In this document: positions 30,347 to 39,490 of the stretch, piece after piece
How the letters are laid out: every line of letters starts with the position of its first letter
Numbering within the stretch: position 1 is the first letter of the stretch
NCBI GenBank assembly: GCA_964354135.1
Contig: CAYGZA010000012.1
Span: forward strand, 1-45,045
From: CAYGZA01 sp964354135
GTDB lineage: Bacteria > Planctomycetota > Planctomycetia > Pirellulales > Thermoguttaceae
Reading direction: 5' to 3'
DNA length: 45,045 bases
Made by a program: the position numbers and the translations under genes
Notes under the pieces: model-generated
The model's database searches: none
Told to the model about the DNA's origin: nothing
What the model saw: the letters and a program-made list of their open reading frames with translations, nothing else

Positions 30347-31684
30347 ATGGCGCTGACCGGCCTGGAAATCTACAAACAACTGCCCAAGACCAACTGCAAG
30401 GAGTGCGGCTTCCCTACCTGCCTGGCGTTCGCCATGAAGATGGCGGCCGGGCAGGTGCCGCTGGACAAGTGCCCCCACGTGACTCCGGCGGCGAAAGCGG
30501 CGTTGGAGTCCGCCTCGCGGCCCCCGATCCAACTGGTGGTCATCGGCGCGGGCGACCACGAGATCAAGGTCGGCAACGAGACGCAGCTCTACCGCCACGA
30601 GGAGAGATTCCATCGCCCGGCGGCCATTGCCGTGCGGGTCTCCGACGCGCTGGACGAAGCTGCGATCGCCGAGCGGGCAGCGGCGATCGGCAAGCTGGTC
30701 TTCGAGCGGGTGGGGACCAAGACCAGGGTGAACCTGGTGGCGGTGGACAACCAATCGGGCAATGCAGCCAAGTTCGAGAAGGCCGCCAGGCTCGCCGCGG
30801 AGAAATCGGGCCTCGCTTGCCTGTTGATGTCCGCGAAGGCGGGCAACCTCCAGAAGGCAGCCGCAGCGCTTCCCGGGCAGCGGCCGCTCTTGTACATTTC
30901 CGCGCCCGCCGAGGCGGAGTCCGCGGCGAAGGTCGCCAAGGAGTGCAACTGCCCGCTGGCCCTCCGCGCCGAGGGCGTCGAAGCCCTTGCGGAGCTCACG
31001 GCCAAGCTGAGCGCCCTCGGGGTGGAGCAGATCGTCCTGGATCCCGGCACGCGGGGCATCAAGCCCACGCTGGAGGCCCTGAGCAAGATCCGGCGGCTTT
31101 CGCTCAAGCGATTCCGCCCGCTCGGATACCCGACGATGGCTTTTACCTCGGATTCCGATCCCACGGTGCAGGCGATCGAAGCGGGCACGTACGTCGCCAA
31201 GTATGCCGGGATCGTGGTGACCGACGCCGTCGAGCCGTGGCAGATCCTCCCCGTGCTGACCACCCGCCAGGACATCTACACCGATCCGCAGAAGCCCGTG
31301 GCCGTGGAGCCCAAGCTCCATACGGTAGGCGAAGTGGGCGACGGCTCGCCCGTCCTCGTGACCACCAATTTCTCGCTCAGCTATTACTCCGTCGAAGGCG
31401 AGGTCGAGGCGAGCCGCGTGCCGGCCTACATCCTCTCCGTCGATACGGAAGGCACTTCGGTGCTCACGGCCTGGGCCTCGGACAAGTTCAATGCCGAGTC
31501 GATCACCAAGGCGCTGAAGAAGTCCGGGATCGAGGAAAAGGTCTCCCACCGCAAGCTCGTGCTGCCGGGCCTGGTCGCCGTGCTCACCGCGGGGGTCGAA
31601 GACGAATCGGGCTGGTCGGTGTCGATCGGTCCCAAGGAGGCCTCGGGCATCCCGAGCTACCTGAAGACCCAGTGGAAAGCCTGA
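30347..31684 (+). CDS. acsC: Corrinoid/iron-sulfur protein large subunit (AcsC)
   Basis: Large subunit of the methyl-carrying corrinoid protein, 445 residues. The N-terminal [4Fe-4S] motif has the expected ligands C17, C20, C25 and C42 (CKECGFPTC...KCP), used for reductive activation of cobalt. The TIM-barrel middle and the C-terminal B12-binding region follow at the normal length. A GGGAGGAGG ribosome-binding sequence precedes the ATG. Partners are AcsD (34677), the methyltransferase AcsE (35648) and AcsB. A GC-rich inverted repeat lies 16 nt after its stop. Confidence 0.95.
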   Translation: MALTGLEIYKQLPKTNCKECGFPTCLAFAMKMAAGQVPLDKCPHVTPAAKAALESASRPPIQLVVIGAGDHEIKVGNETQLYRHEERFHRPAAIAVRVSDALDEAAIAERAAAIGKLVFERVGTKTRVNLVAVDNQSGNAAKFEKAARLAAEKSGLACLLMSAKAGNLQKAAAALPGQRPLLYISAPAEAESAAKVAKECNCPLALRAEGVEALAELTAKLSALGVEQIVLDPGTRGIKPTLEALSKIRRLSLKRFRPLGYPTMAFTSDSDPTVQAIEAGTYVAKYAGIVVTDAVEPWQILPVLTTRQDIYTDPQKPVAVEPKLHTVGEVGDGSPVLVTTNFSLSYYSVEGEVEASRVPAYILSVDTEGTSVLTAWASDKFNAESITKALKKSGIEEKVSHRKLVLPGLVAVLTAGVEDESGWSVSIGPKEASGIPSYLKTQWKA

Positions 31685-31700
31685 ACGATGTTGCGTGATT

Positions 31701-31786
31701 CCGGGAGGGCGAGGCTCCTGCAGAGCCGGGCAAGAACCCGAGATGGGCAACCACAAGCGTGGCTCGGCGGGAGCTTCGCCCTCCCG
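31701..31786. repeat. GC-rich inverted repeat element (copy 1)
   Basis: Left arm 31701-31727 (CCGGGAGGGCGAGGCTCCTG and on) and right arm 31761-31786 form a near-perfect long inverted repeat with a loop of about 33 nt. It matches the elements at 36461 and 42687. It lies between acsC and the corrinoid-activation gene, inside the operon. A frame passes through it in line with the next gene, but the peptide it would give is repeat-derived, so the gene start was placed after it. Confidence 0.8.
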
Positions 31787-31835
31787 GTGCCCTCAAAACC
31801 CTGTTTACAGCTCGCGACGTAAGGCGCCCATCGCC

Positions 31836-33848
31836 GTGGCAAGTTTTCGCATCCGGTTCCTTCCGCAGAATCAAGAGACAACGGCCGAGGAGGCCAAGAC
31901 CCTCCTGGAGGCCGCGCGCGAGGCCAACGTCTACGTCGGCGCGGTCTGCGGGGGGGAAGGAATTTGCGGAAAGTGCCGCGTGATCGTCCGCGAGGGCGAA
32001 GTGGCGGGAGAATCCACGGAGTTCCTCACCCGGGACGAGATCCGCCGCGGGTACGTGCTCGCCTGCCAGGTGGTGCCGCGCAGCGACCTGGTGGTCGAGG
32101 TCCCGCCCGAGTCGCGGCTGGGCGGCTACGAGGGGATCGGCAGGGACAGCGAGCAGTTCCGCGACTTTGCCCATCGCGGTGCGGAGCGCCCGCCCGCCGA
32201 GCTCGATCCGCTGGTGGAGAAGTTCTCTTTCGCCCTCTCCGAGCCCAGCCTCGACGACCCCACGGCCGACCAGGAGCGGCTGCTCAAGGCCGTGGCGAAG
32301 CGGCGGCCGGGCCCCCTGCAAATGGGGATGAAGATCGCCCGCGAGCTGCCGCGCGTGCTCCGCAAGTTCGAGGTGAGCCGCAGCTCCTGGCGATGGCACT
32401 GGGACGGCCGAGTCACCGCCACCGTGGGCTTCCGCAGCGACGTGAACGAGGTCCTCTGCGCCGAGCGGGGCGACACCTCCGACCGGAGCTTCGGTCTGGC
32501 CCTCGACGTGGGCACAACCACCGTCGTCGCGCACCTGGTCGACCTCACCTCGGGCATCACCCGCGAGGCGGCCGCCAAGTACAACTCCCAGATCCGGTAC
32601 GGCGCGGACGTCATCAGCCGCATCAACTATGCCCGGCAGCCCGGCGGCGCGGAGACCCTGCACCGGGCCATCGTCGAGGACGTGGAGACGCTGATCGACG
32701 ACCTGGTGGAGCGGGCCCGGGTGGGGCGCGGCGACATCTACTGCATCGTTGCGGCCGGCAACACCGCGATGCTCCACTTCCTGCTGGAGCTGGAGGTCGA
32801 TCTCATCCGCCTTGCTCCGTTCGTTCCCGCGGCCGCCAGCCCGCCGCCGGTGCGGGCCGCCGAGGTCGGCATTCGCATCCATCCGCGAGGGATCCTCTAT
32901 TCCCTGCCCATGGTGGGAAGCTACGTCGGCGGCGACGTGACCGCCGGAATCCTGGCCTCCGGAATGCACGCGTCGGACGAGCTTTCGCTGCTCTTGGACA
33001 TCGGCACCAACGGCGAAGCGGTCCTCGGCAACAAGGATTTTCTCGTCGCGTGCTCGGCGTCCGCGGGACCGGCGTTCGAGGGCGGCACGGTCAGTTGCGG
33101 GATGCGGGCCACCGCCGGGGCGATCGACAGCGTGCGGATCTTCCGCCACGGGCTTGCCGTCTCGGCGACCACGATCGGCGACGCCCCGCCGGTGGGCCTC
33201 TGCGGCACCGGCCTCATCGACGCCCTCTGCGAGATGTTTCAGGCCGGGGTGGTGGACCGCGCCGGGCGTCTCCAAGTCGTCCCCGGCGCGGACCGTTTCC
33301 GCAGCTCCGCGGAGGACGGCACTCCGCAGTTTCTCCTGGTCTCCGCCAGGGAATCCGGCAGCGGCCGCGACGTCTTCATCACCCAGGCCGACGTCGAGAA
33401 CCTGATCCGCACCAAAGGCTCGATCTACGCCGCGGTGGACTCGCTGGTCCGGTCGCTGGGACTCTCGCTGGACGACGTCAAGAGGATCTACATCGCCGGG
33501 GCGTTCGGCAACCGGCTCAACATCGCCAACTGCGTGACGATCGGGCTCTTGCCCGACGTGCCGGTCGATCGCATCCGGTTCATCGGCAACAGCTCCGCGG
33601 CAGGGGCCAAGATGGTCATGCTCAGCCGTCGCGTGTTTGAAGAGGCCGATCGCGTCCGCGACCGGGTCACCTACCGCGAGCTGATGGTCGACCCGGGATA
33701 CATGGAGCGGTTCACGTCGGCGTGTTTCCTGCCGCACACCGACTTGTCGCGATTCCCTTCGGTGGCGGCCAAGCCCTCGCGGGCGCGGGAGCCGTCCGCG
33801 GCGGGCGGAGGCGCGCCAAAACCCGCTAGAAAGGAAGGCCGCCCGTGA
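31836..33848 (+). CDS. Reductive activator of the corrinoid protein (RACE/AcsV-like, ASKHA fold)
   Basis: An ATP-dependent reactivator that returns accidentally oxidised Co(II) corrinoid protein to Co(I). About 670 residues from the GTG at 31836, chosen because the upstream open frame is repeat-derived and the ferredoxin fold starts here. The N-terminal [2Fe-2S] domain has C38, C44, C47 and C77 (AVCGGEGICGKCRV). A linker and the C-terminal ASKHA/DUF4445-type ATPase domain follow (LALDVGTTTVVAHLVDL, LLLDIGTNGEAVLG, IYIAGAFGNRLN). The position among acs genes is typical. No obvious Shine-Dalgarno was found for this start, so it is uncertain by some codons. Confidence 0.88.
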   Translation: MASFRIRFLPQNQETTAEEAKTLLEAAREANVYVGAVCGGEGICGKCRVIVREGEVAGESTEFLTRDEIRRGYVLACQVVPRSDLVVEVPPESRLGGYEGIGRDSEQFRDFAHRGAERPPAELDPLVEKFSFALSEPSLDDPTADQERLLKAVAKRRPGPLQMGMKIARELPRVLRKFEVSRSSWRWHWDGRVTATVGFRSDVNEVLCAERGDTSDRSFGLALDVGTTTVVAHLVDLTSGITREAAAKYNSQIRYGADVISRINYARQPGGAETLHRAIVEDVETLIDDLVERARVGRGDIYCIVAAGNTAMLHFLLELEVDLIRLAPFVPAAASPPPVRAAEVGIRIHPRGILYSLPMVGSYVGGDVTAGILASGMHASDELSLLLDIGTNGEAVLGNKDFLVACSASAGPAFEGGTVSCGMRATAGAIDSVRIFRHGLAVSATTIGDAPPVGLCGTGLIDALCEMFQAGVVDRAGRLQVVPGADRFRSSAEDGTPQFLLVSARESGSGRDVFITQADVENLIRTKGSIYAAVDSLVRSLGLSLDDVKRIYIAGAFGNRLNIANCVTIGLLPDVPVDRIRFIGNSSAAGAKMVMLSRRVFEEADRVRDRVTYRELMVDPGYMERFTSACFLPHTDLSRFPSVAAKPSRAREPSAAGGGAPKPARKEGRP

Positions 33849-34627
33849 GACTCTCCATCGCACTCGCCGGCAAGGGCGGAACGGGAAAGACCACGCTGGC
33901 CGCGCTCTTAATACGTACACTGAGGGAGAAAGGAATCCGTCCCATCCTCGCGGTCGACGCCGACCCCAACTCGAACCTCGCCGAGGCCCTCGGCGTGGAG
34001 CCGGGGCGGCCCTTGGCGGAGATCCGCGAGCAGGGCTCCAGCGCCGAAGGATCGCCGCCCAGCGGCGTCGGCCGGGCACGCGCGCTGGGCGACGAGCTCC
34101 AGCGGGCGATCACCGAGGCGGACGGCTTTGACCTGATCGCCATGGGCCGGGGCGAAGGCCCGCGATGCTACTGCTACGTGAACAACCTGCTGCGCGTTTC
34201 GCTCAGCGAGCTGTCGCGGAACTACACGGCGGTTGTCATGGACAATGAAGCGGGCATGGAGCACCTTTCGCGCCGGACCACCGACGACGTGGACTTCCTC
34301 ATCCTGGTGGCAAACCCCACGATGCCCTCGCTGCGCGCGGTGGAGCGGATCCTGGCCCTGTCGCGCGAGCTGCCGGTTCGCATCGGCCGTCGCATGGTGC
34401 TCTTGAATCGCGTCGGACCGGAGGGGGCGGGTGAAGAGATCGGCCGCAAGCTGGCCGGCCTGGCCGCCGAGCGCCTCCCCGACGTTCCCCAGGACGACGC
34501 AGTCGAGCGGGCCGGGGCCCTCGGGCGGGACGTGACGACCTTGTCCGGGCAAACCTCCGCGCTGGTTGCGGTTCACGGCTTGGTGGACGTGCTGTGTGCC
34601 GTGGCGTCCGGGGCGGAGAAGAAGTAG
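33845..34627 (+). CDS. CooC-like nickel-insertion ATPase, second copy (AcsF-like)
   Basis: A 260-residue MinD/CooC-type ATPase with GKGGTGKTT at the start, VDADPNSNLAEALG next, and a CxC metal motif in GPRCYCYVNN. It resembles the maturation factors that sit within acs operons and are thought to help nickel loading of ACS or CODH. The GTG start overlaps the previous stop. It differs clearly from the CooC at 19227, so the two may serve different clients (ACS versus CODH). Confidence 0.88.
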   Translation: MRLSIALAGKGGTGKTTLAALLIRTLREKGIRPILAVDADPNSNLAEALGVEPGRPLAEIREQGSSAEGSPPSGVGRARALGDELQRAITEADGFDLIAMGRGEGPRCYCYVNNLLRVSLSELSRNYTAVVMDNEAGMEHLSRRTTDDVDFLILVANPTMPSLRAVERILALSRELPVRIGRRMVLLNRVGPEGAGEEIGRKLAGLAAERLPDVPQDDAVERAGALGRDVTTLSGQTSALVAVHGLVDVLCAVASGAEKK

Positions 34628-34676
34628 GAGACGTTTCAGTAGATTCAGAACCTGGACCGACGGGAGGATACCTTGC

Positions 34677-35651
34677 ATGACAGTTCCTGAGGTCAAAGAA
34701 AAGTGGTCGGGGCGCGTCAACGCGGTGACCATCGGCGCCGCCAAGGCCCAAGGTGGGACTCGCGGCCGCACGGTCACCATCGGCGGGCAGACGGGCATTC
34801 CTTTCTTGAGCTTTGACGGGGAAGTGCCCAACCCGCCGGCGATCGCGATGGACGTCTTCGACAAGCCGCCGCTTCACTGGCCTGCCGCACTGCGGGAGGT
34901 CTACGAGGACGTGTGGTCGGACCCGGTGGCGTGGGCCCGCCGCGTTCAAGACCTGGGCGCCGACCTGGTCAGTCTCCGTCTTGTGGGGACCCATCCCGAT
35001 GAGGGCGACCGCTCGCCGGAGCAAGCAGTCGAGACCGTCAAGGCCGTGCTCGCGGCGGTGGAGCTTCCGTTGGTGATCTGGGGCTGCCAGGTGCCGGAGA
35101 AGGACCAGAAGGTCATGCCCAAGGTCGCCGAGGCGACCCGGGGGGAGAATTGCCTCCTGGGCGCCGCCACCGAGGCCGAGTACCGCACCATCACCGCGGC
35201 CGCCCAGGCCTACGGACACAAGCTGATCACGCTGGCCCCCTGCGACATCAACAAGCAGAAGCAGGTCAACATCCTGGTGACCGACACGGGCTTTCCCCTG
35301 GCGGACATCGTCATTTACCCGACCACCGCCTCGATGGGCTACGGCATGGAGTACATCTACTCGATCCTTGAGCGGGGCCGGCTGGCCGCGCTTGCGGGCG
35401 ACAAGCTCATGGCCCAGCCGGTCATTCTCGACCCGGGCTACGAGGCATGGCGGGCGAAAGAGGCCAAGTCGGGCGACGAGATGGCTTCGCTGTGGGGGCC
35501 GGCCGCCCGGCGCGGTCCTGCTTGGGAGGCCGTCACGGCCTGCAATCTGCTCCAGGGCGGCGCCGACCTCCTCGTCATGTGCCACCCCAAGGCGGTCGAG
35601 GCCGTGCGGGCCACGATCCACCAGCTCGTTGCAACGGGAGAAAGCCAATGA
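34677..35651 (+). CDS. acsD: Corrinoid/iron-sulfur protein small subunit (AcsD)
   Basis: A 324-residue TIM-barrel subunit that pairs with AcsC to hold the cobamide. Characteristic segments include FDGEVPNPPAIAMDVFD, LRLVGTHPD, LPLVIWGCQVPEKD and LADIVIYPTTASMGYGMEY. The ATG at 34677 has GGGAGG about 9 nt upstream, and the family starts at this point; a longer frame reaching back into the previous gene is not homologous. Its stop overlaps the acsE start (ATGA). Confidence 0.95.
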   Translation: MTVPEVKEKWSGRVNAVTIGAAKAQGGTRGRTVTIGGQTGIPFLSFDGEVPNPPAIAMDVFDKPPLHWPAALREVYEDVWSDPVAWARRVQDLGADLVSLRLVGTHPDEGDRSPEQAVETVKAVLAAVELPLVIWGCQVPEKDQKVMPKVAEATRGENCLLGAATEAEYRTITAAAQAYGHKLITLAPCDINKQKQVNILVTDTGFPLADIVIYPTTASMGYGMEYIYSILERGRLAALAGDKLMAQPVILDPGYEAWRAKEAKSGDEMASLWGPAARRGPAWEAVTACNLLQGGADLLVMCHPKAVEAVRATIHQLVATGESQ

Positions 35652-36460
35652 TCATCTTCAGTGAGCGCGTCAACGGCATGTACCGCGACATCCGCGGGGC
35701 CATCAACGACAGGAACCCGCAGGTCGTTCGCGAGATCCTGAAAGAGCAAGTCGCCGGCGGGGCCGACGTGATCGACATCAACCTCGGCCCCACCAAGGGC
35801 GACCCGGTCGAGAACTTCGTCTGGCTTGCCCGGGTGGTCCACGAGGCCAGCGGCAAGCCGATCTCCCTGGACAGTGCAAAACCGGCGGTGCTCCTCGAGG
35901 CTATTCCCCGGGTGCGGAAGGCCCTCCCGGACGCCAAGCTCGTGATCAACTCCTCGACCGCCGCCGAAGACAACATGGCCAGGCTGATCCCGTTGGCCGT
36001 GGAGCACCGCTCGGGCATCATCGGCCTGACGATGGACCAGGAGGGGGTGCCGGGGAACGTCGAGAAGCGCGTCGAGTGCGGGGCGACCTTCCTCATGCGG
36101 GCGATGGAGAGCGGGCTGGCGCCGGAAGACATCTACCTGGACCCGATCATCCTCCCCGTGAACGTGGCCCCCAAGCAGCCGTGGAACGTGACGGAGGCGA
36201 TCCGGCAGTTGGCCGTGGTCAACGACCCGCCCCCACACTTCATCCTCGGCCTATCGAACGTGAGCCAGAACTGCTTGATGAATCATCTCATCAACAGGAC
36301 CTACCTGGTGATGTGCATTGCCGCGGGGCTGGATGCGGCGATCATGGATGCGGCCGACAAGGAGCTCGTCGAGGCGGCGATCTCCGCCGAGATCCTCTTG
36401 GAAAAGCACCTCTATAGCGACGACTACATCAAGGCTTGGCGAATGCAGAAGAGCATCTGA
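35648..36460 (+). CDS. acsE: Methyltetrahydrofolate:corrinoid methyltransferase (AcsE)
   Basis: Transfers the methyl group from methyl-tetrahydrofolate to the cobalt of AcsCD. The 270-residue pterin-binding TIM barrel shows the expected segments: INERVN-type start (IIFSERVNGMYRDI), GADVIDINLGPTKGD, and PHFILGLSNVSQNC (GLSNxS) with NRTYLVMCIAAGLDAAIMD near the end. It is the last gene of the operon. Since it uses a folate carrier, the methyl branch is bacterial; fhs, folD and metF are not in the window. Confidence 0.95.
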   Translation: MIIFSERVNGMYRDIRGAINDRNPQVVREILKEQVAGGADVIDINLGPTKGDPVENFVWLARVVHEASGKPISLDSAKPAVLLEAIPRVRKALPDAKLVINSSTAAEDNMARLIPLAVEHRSGIIGLTMDQEGVPGNVEKRVECGATFLMRAMESGLAPEDIYLDPIILPVNVAPKQPWNVTEAIRQLAVVNDPPPHFILGLSNVSQNCLMNHLINRTYLVMCIAAGLDAAIMDAADKELVEAAISAEILLEKHLYSDDYIKAWRMQKSI

Positions 36461-36548
36461 ACCGGGTTTCACGATCACGGGAGGGCGAGGCTCCTGCCGA
36501 GCTGCGCTTCTGGTCGCCAAACCGGCGTTGCTGCGGTGAGCGGCTCCG
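36461..36548. repeat. GC-rich repeat element (copy 2, one arm degraded)
   Basis: Starts directly after the acsE stop with CCGGGTTTCACGATCACGGG, then GAGGGCGAGGCTCCTGCCGA, then a loop-like part (CTTCTGGTCGCCAAACCGG) similar to the element at 42687; the right arm is diverged. It fills the space between the convergent acsE and gcvT-glyA genes and could help end transcription from either side. Confidence 0.7.
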
Positions 36549-36577
36549 CGCCATCGCGAAAAGGGGTTGCGAAAACG

Positions 36578-39238
36578 TCAGAACGTCTCCAAGAGCTTTC
36601 GCCGGGACTGTTCTAGCGTGTCGCCGCGGAAGCAGTAGTGCATCTCTTGGAACCGCCGGCGGAGCCGGGCGACTTCGTCGCCCACGTGCTTGCCGCGTTT
36701 TACCATGTCGGCCATGAGGACGGCGAACTCCTCGAAGTCGGCCTCCTTCATGCCGAACCGGGTCATCTCGGAAACGCCCATCCGCAGGCCCGAGCTGGAA
36801 GTGAAGCTCTCGTCGCGCGGCAGGGCCTGGTAGTTGACGATGATGTTGCTGTCTTCCAACGTCCGGGCGACTTCGCAGCCTTTGGCATAGCCGACGTTGA
36901 CGAGCACCTGGTGCGTTTCGGTATAGCCCACCGCCGGGTCGCCTTCCACGGCCAGCCCCTGCGCGGCGAGTGCCCGGGCAAACGCCTTGGCATTGGCGAT
37001 CACCTGCCGCTGGTAGTCGTCCTTGAAGGCGTTCATCTCCATGGCCGCCAGCAAGAGCCCGAGGAGCGTTCCGAGGTGATGATTGCTGAGCGCGCCCGGG
37101 AACGTGCGCCGGCGAATCGCCTTCCACAGCTCGAACTGCGGCGCGTCGCTCGCGAAGTCGGCGCCGATTATCCCCCGCTGAGTGCCGAAGAACGTCTTGT
37201 GCGTCGAGCCGGTCACGATGTCGGCCCCGTCGCGGAACGGCTCCTGGAAACGCGGGCCGACCAGGCCGAGCACGTGCGCCATGTCGTACATGAGGACCGG
37301 TCGGGGCGTCTTGCCCTCGACGAGCTTCCTGACCTCGGCGACGGGCTCCGGGTAGAGAACCATGCTCTTGCCGAAGATGATGATCTCCGGGTCCCGCCGC
37401 TCCAGAAGAGCTGCCGTTGTCTCCAAATCGATCCGGTAGGGGTCATCCTTGCGGACCGGGAAATTCACGACGGCGAATTGCTCGGTCACCGGGTCCTTCG
37501 CGATGCAGTCCCTCAGCGCGCCCATCGGCTGGGAGCTCAAGTGCCCGCCCCGGCCGAGGTGATTGTTCATCGCCAGCCGAATCCGCTGCGGCTCGCGGTG
37601 GCGGTCGAAGCGGTTCTTGTAGTCCACGAAGGCACTGAACACCGTCATGTTCGCCATTTGGCCGCTGACGGTCCGCAGCTCCACTTGCGGGCAGCCCAGG
37701 TACCCGGTCATTTCCGCCGTCAGCCGGTCCTCGACCCAGGCGATGAAATCGGTTCCCTGGTAGTAGAACACTTCCTCGCCGAACGCGGCCAGAAGCTCCT
37801 TGTGCTCGGCGTAGCGGCCCACCGGGTCCGACACCTGCAAGAGCCGCACCAGCGGCGACGGCGTCATTTCCGAGGGGATCAGGTTGATGCACCGCCGCTG
37901 CCGCCACTCGTGGTTTTCCAGGCTCCTCTTCAAGAGCAGCTCAACCTTCTCGATCCCCGTGCCGGCGGGCGATGCCGGCTTCGCCCTTTTCAGTCCGGCA
38001 GGGATCGGCCGGAAGTAGGGGGGCGCCTCGGAGCGGCCGTGCCACGGCGCAAACGCCGCCCGCAAGCGACGGTTCCGCACCTCCACCTCCACTTCGCGGC
38101 CCGGCGGCAAGTCCACGTCGACGTAGGCCAGGGCGATGGCCCGCCGTTGGGGCCGGTCGGTGATCGTCATCGTCGCGCCTTCGCCGGCGAACTGCCAGTA
38201 AGGCGCTACCGTCCCGCTGGTCACCACGCCGACCTTCCTCGGGCCAAGGAAGACCTCATCCCCGCGACGGGCAACGCCTTGATCCAAGACCGCCAAGGGC
38301 CTGATCCACCGGGCAAGCACGCCCGAGGTCTTGCCCAGCCCGCTGCGGAGGCTCTGGACCTCCTCGAACTGCAGGGCCAGCGCGCGGCGGCCGACGAATT
38401 CCCCTTTGCGCCCGGAGAAGCTGACCGCGGCCGTCGCCATCAGGACGGCGAAGGCGGGGATCTCTCTTCCCTCGAAATCGAGGCCCAACTCGTGGCCGTG
38501 GAGCGGCAGCCCCGCTTCCAGACGCAGCGTGTCCCGCGCGCCCAGACCGGCGGGAACAACCCCCCGCTCCTTGCCGGCGCGATACAGCGCCGACCAGACT
38601 GCCTCGGCGTGCCGGCCGGGAAGGAACAGCTCGAACCCGATCGGCTCGCCGGTGTAGCCCGTCCGCGAGACCAGGACCTTCGTTCCGCACAGCACCATTT
38701 CGGAAAGTCTGTTGTGGAAGGGCTCGGGGAGCGAACCGCCCTCGATCAGCCCCTCCAGGATCCGCCCTGAGAGCGGCCCCTGGAAGGCGATTTTCGCCAT
38801 CTCTTCGTCGTCCTCGACGGTGACGCCCCGGAAATGCCCGGCCCTTTCCCGAAAATGCTCCCCATCCTTGTCGTGGTTGGCGGCGTTGGTGACCAATATG
38901 TAGTCGTGCTCGCCGAAGCGATAGAGGTAGACGTCGTCGAGCGCCCCGCCGGCGGCGTTGGGGATCAGCGTATACTGGGCCTGCCACGGACTAAGCGCCT
39001 CGGCGTTGTTCGTCAGGACGTGCTGAAGGAAGGCAATCTTGGCTTGCCCGCGGATCCAAAAGCACCCCATGTGGCTGATGTCGAACAGCCCGCCGTACTT
39101 CCGCGTCGCCAGGTGCTCCTGAAGAATGCCCGCCTCGTAGTGCAGCGGCATCTCCCAGCCCGCGAACTCGGTCACCTTGGCCGCGTGGGCGCGATGCCAA
39201 CTGCCCAGAGCGGTTCTCTTCAGATCGACTGCGGTCAT
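36578..39238 (-). CDS. Fusion of GcvT (aminomethyltransferase) and serine hydroxymethyltransferase
   Basis: An 886-residue bifunctional protein. Residues 1-400 are GcvT: the folate-contacting NAAGGALDD segment with D101, and a DTLRLEAGLPLHGHEL segment, are conserved. Residues 425-886 are an SHMT-type PLP enzyme with the Schiff-base lysine at K681 (GSTHKTFFGTQRG). The SHMT part is divergent: FYYQGTDFI is read where bacterial enzymes have YYGG, recalling archaeal SHMT (weak, from memory). Both halves use methylene-tetrahydrofolate, so the fusion could channel it between glycine cleavage/synthesis and serine. It is convergent with acsE, suggesting one-carbon units from the Wood-Ljungdahl methyl branch. 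gcvP and gcvH are not seen. The ATG at 39238 fits the GcvT start. Confidence 0.9.
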   Translation of the reverse strand: MTAVDLKRTALGSWHRAHAAKVTEFAGWEMPLHYEAGILQEHLATRKYGGLFDISHMGCFWIRGQAKIAFLQHVLTNNAEALSPWQAQYTLIPNAAGGALDDVYLYRFGEHDYILVTNAANHDKDGEHFRERAGHFRGVTVEDDEEMAKIAFQGPLSGRILEGLIEGGSLPEPFHNRLSEMVLCGTKVLVSRTGYTGEPIGFELFLPGRHAEAVWSALYRAGKERGVVPAGLGARDTLRLEAGLPLHGHELGLDFEGREIPAFAVLMATAAVSFSGRKGEFVGRRALALQFEEVQSLRSGLGKTSGVLARWIRPLAVLDQGVARRGDEVFLGPRKVGVVTSGTVAPYWQFAGEGATMTITDRPQRRAIALAYVDVDLPPGREVEVEVRNRRLRAAFAPWHGRSEAPPYFRPIPAGLKRAKPASPAGTGIEKVELLLKRSLENHEWRQRRCINLIPSEMTPSPLVRLLQVSDPVGRYAEHKELLAAFGEEVFYYQGTDFIAWVEDRLTAEMTGYLGCPQVELRTVSGQMANMTVFSAFVDYKNRFDRHREPQRIRLAMNNHLGRGGHLSSQPMGALRDCIAKDPVTEQFAVVNFPVRKDDPYRIDLETTAALLERRDPEIIIFGKSMVLYPEPVAEVRKLVEGKTPRPVLMYDMAHVLGLVGPRFQEPFRDGADIVTGSTHKTFFGTQRGIIGADFASDAPQFELWKAIRRRTFPGALSNHHLGTLLGLLLAAMEMNAFKDDYQRQVIANAKAFARALAAQGLAVEGDPAVGYTETHQVLVNVGYAKGCEVARTLEDSNIIVNYQALPRDESFTSSSGLRMGVSEMTRFGMKEADFEEFAVLMADMVKRGKHVGDEVARLRRRFQEMHYCFRGDTLEQSRRKLLETF

Positions 39239-39490
39239 GCGAATCTACTCCGTCGAGGGACGGCCGCACCGAACCCTGCCGGCAAGGCAAACGACTTCCG
39301 CCGCCCCGGCTTCCGTGCGGACAGCCTCCGTCAAGTCATATCCCCCAGAAGAAGGGGTCGCGGTCGGGAAGCTGGAGAGTCATTCTTGCCGTCCGGATCC
39401 GGCTTGGCAAGGCCCCCCGTGCGTGCGGTTTCGTCGGCCCCCGACCCCTCCGGGGCTCCCCAAGACTGAGCCTGTCCCAGCGGCAGTCGC
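39239..39490. other. Intergenic leader of gcvT-glyA with hairpins, no gene
   Basis: 252 bp between the 5' end of gcvT-glyA and the 3' end of the secreted-protein gene. It holds several inverted repeats, notably 39385-39411 (CTTGCC...GGCAAG around the palindrome CCGGATCCGG) and a short GTCGG-CCC-CCGAC hairpin near 39434. On the minus strand it would be the 5' leader of gcvT-glyA, but no glycine or folate riboswitch consensus could be matched by eye. Confidence 0.5.

Noticed and set aside
28307..31756. A minus-strand open frame of about 1150 codons opposite acsB and acsC
   Set aside because: Antisense to two unmistakable acs genes with intact cluster ligands; no homology pattern of its own.
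39239..39490. Glycine riboswitch or group II intron remnant upstream of gcvT-glyA
   Set aside because: The glycine aptamer core could not be matched, and only vague GC-rich resemblance to intron domains was seen, with no reverse transcriptase.
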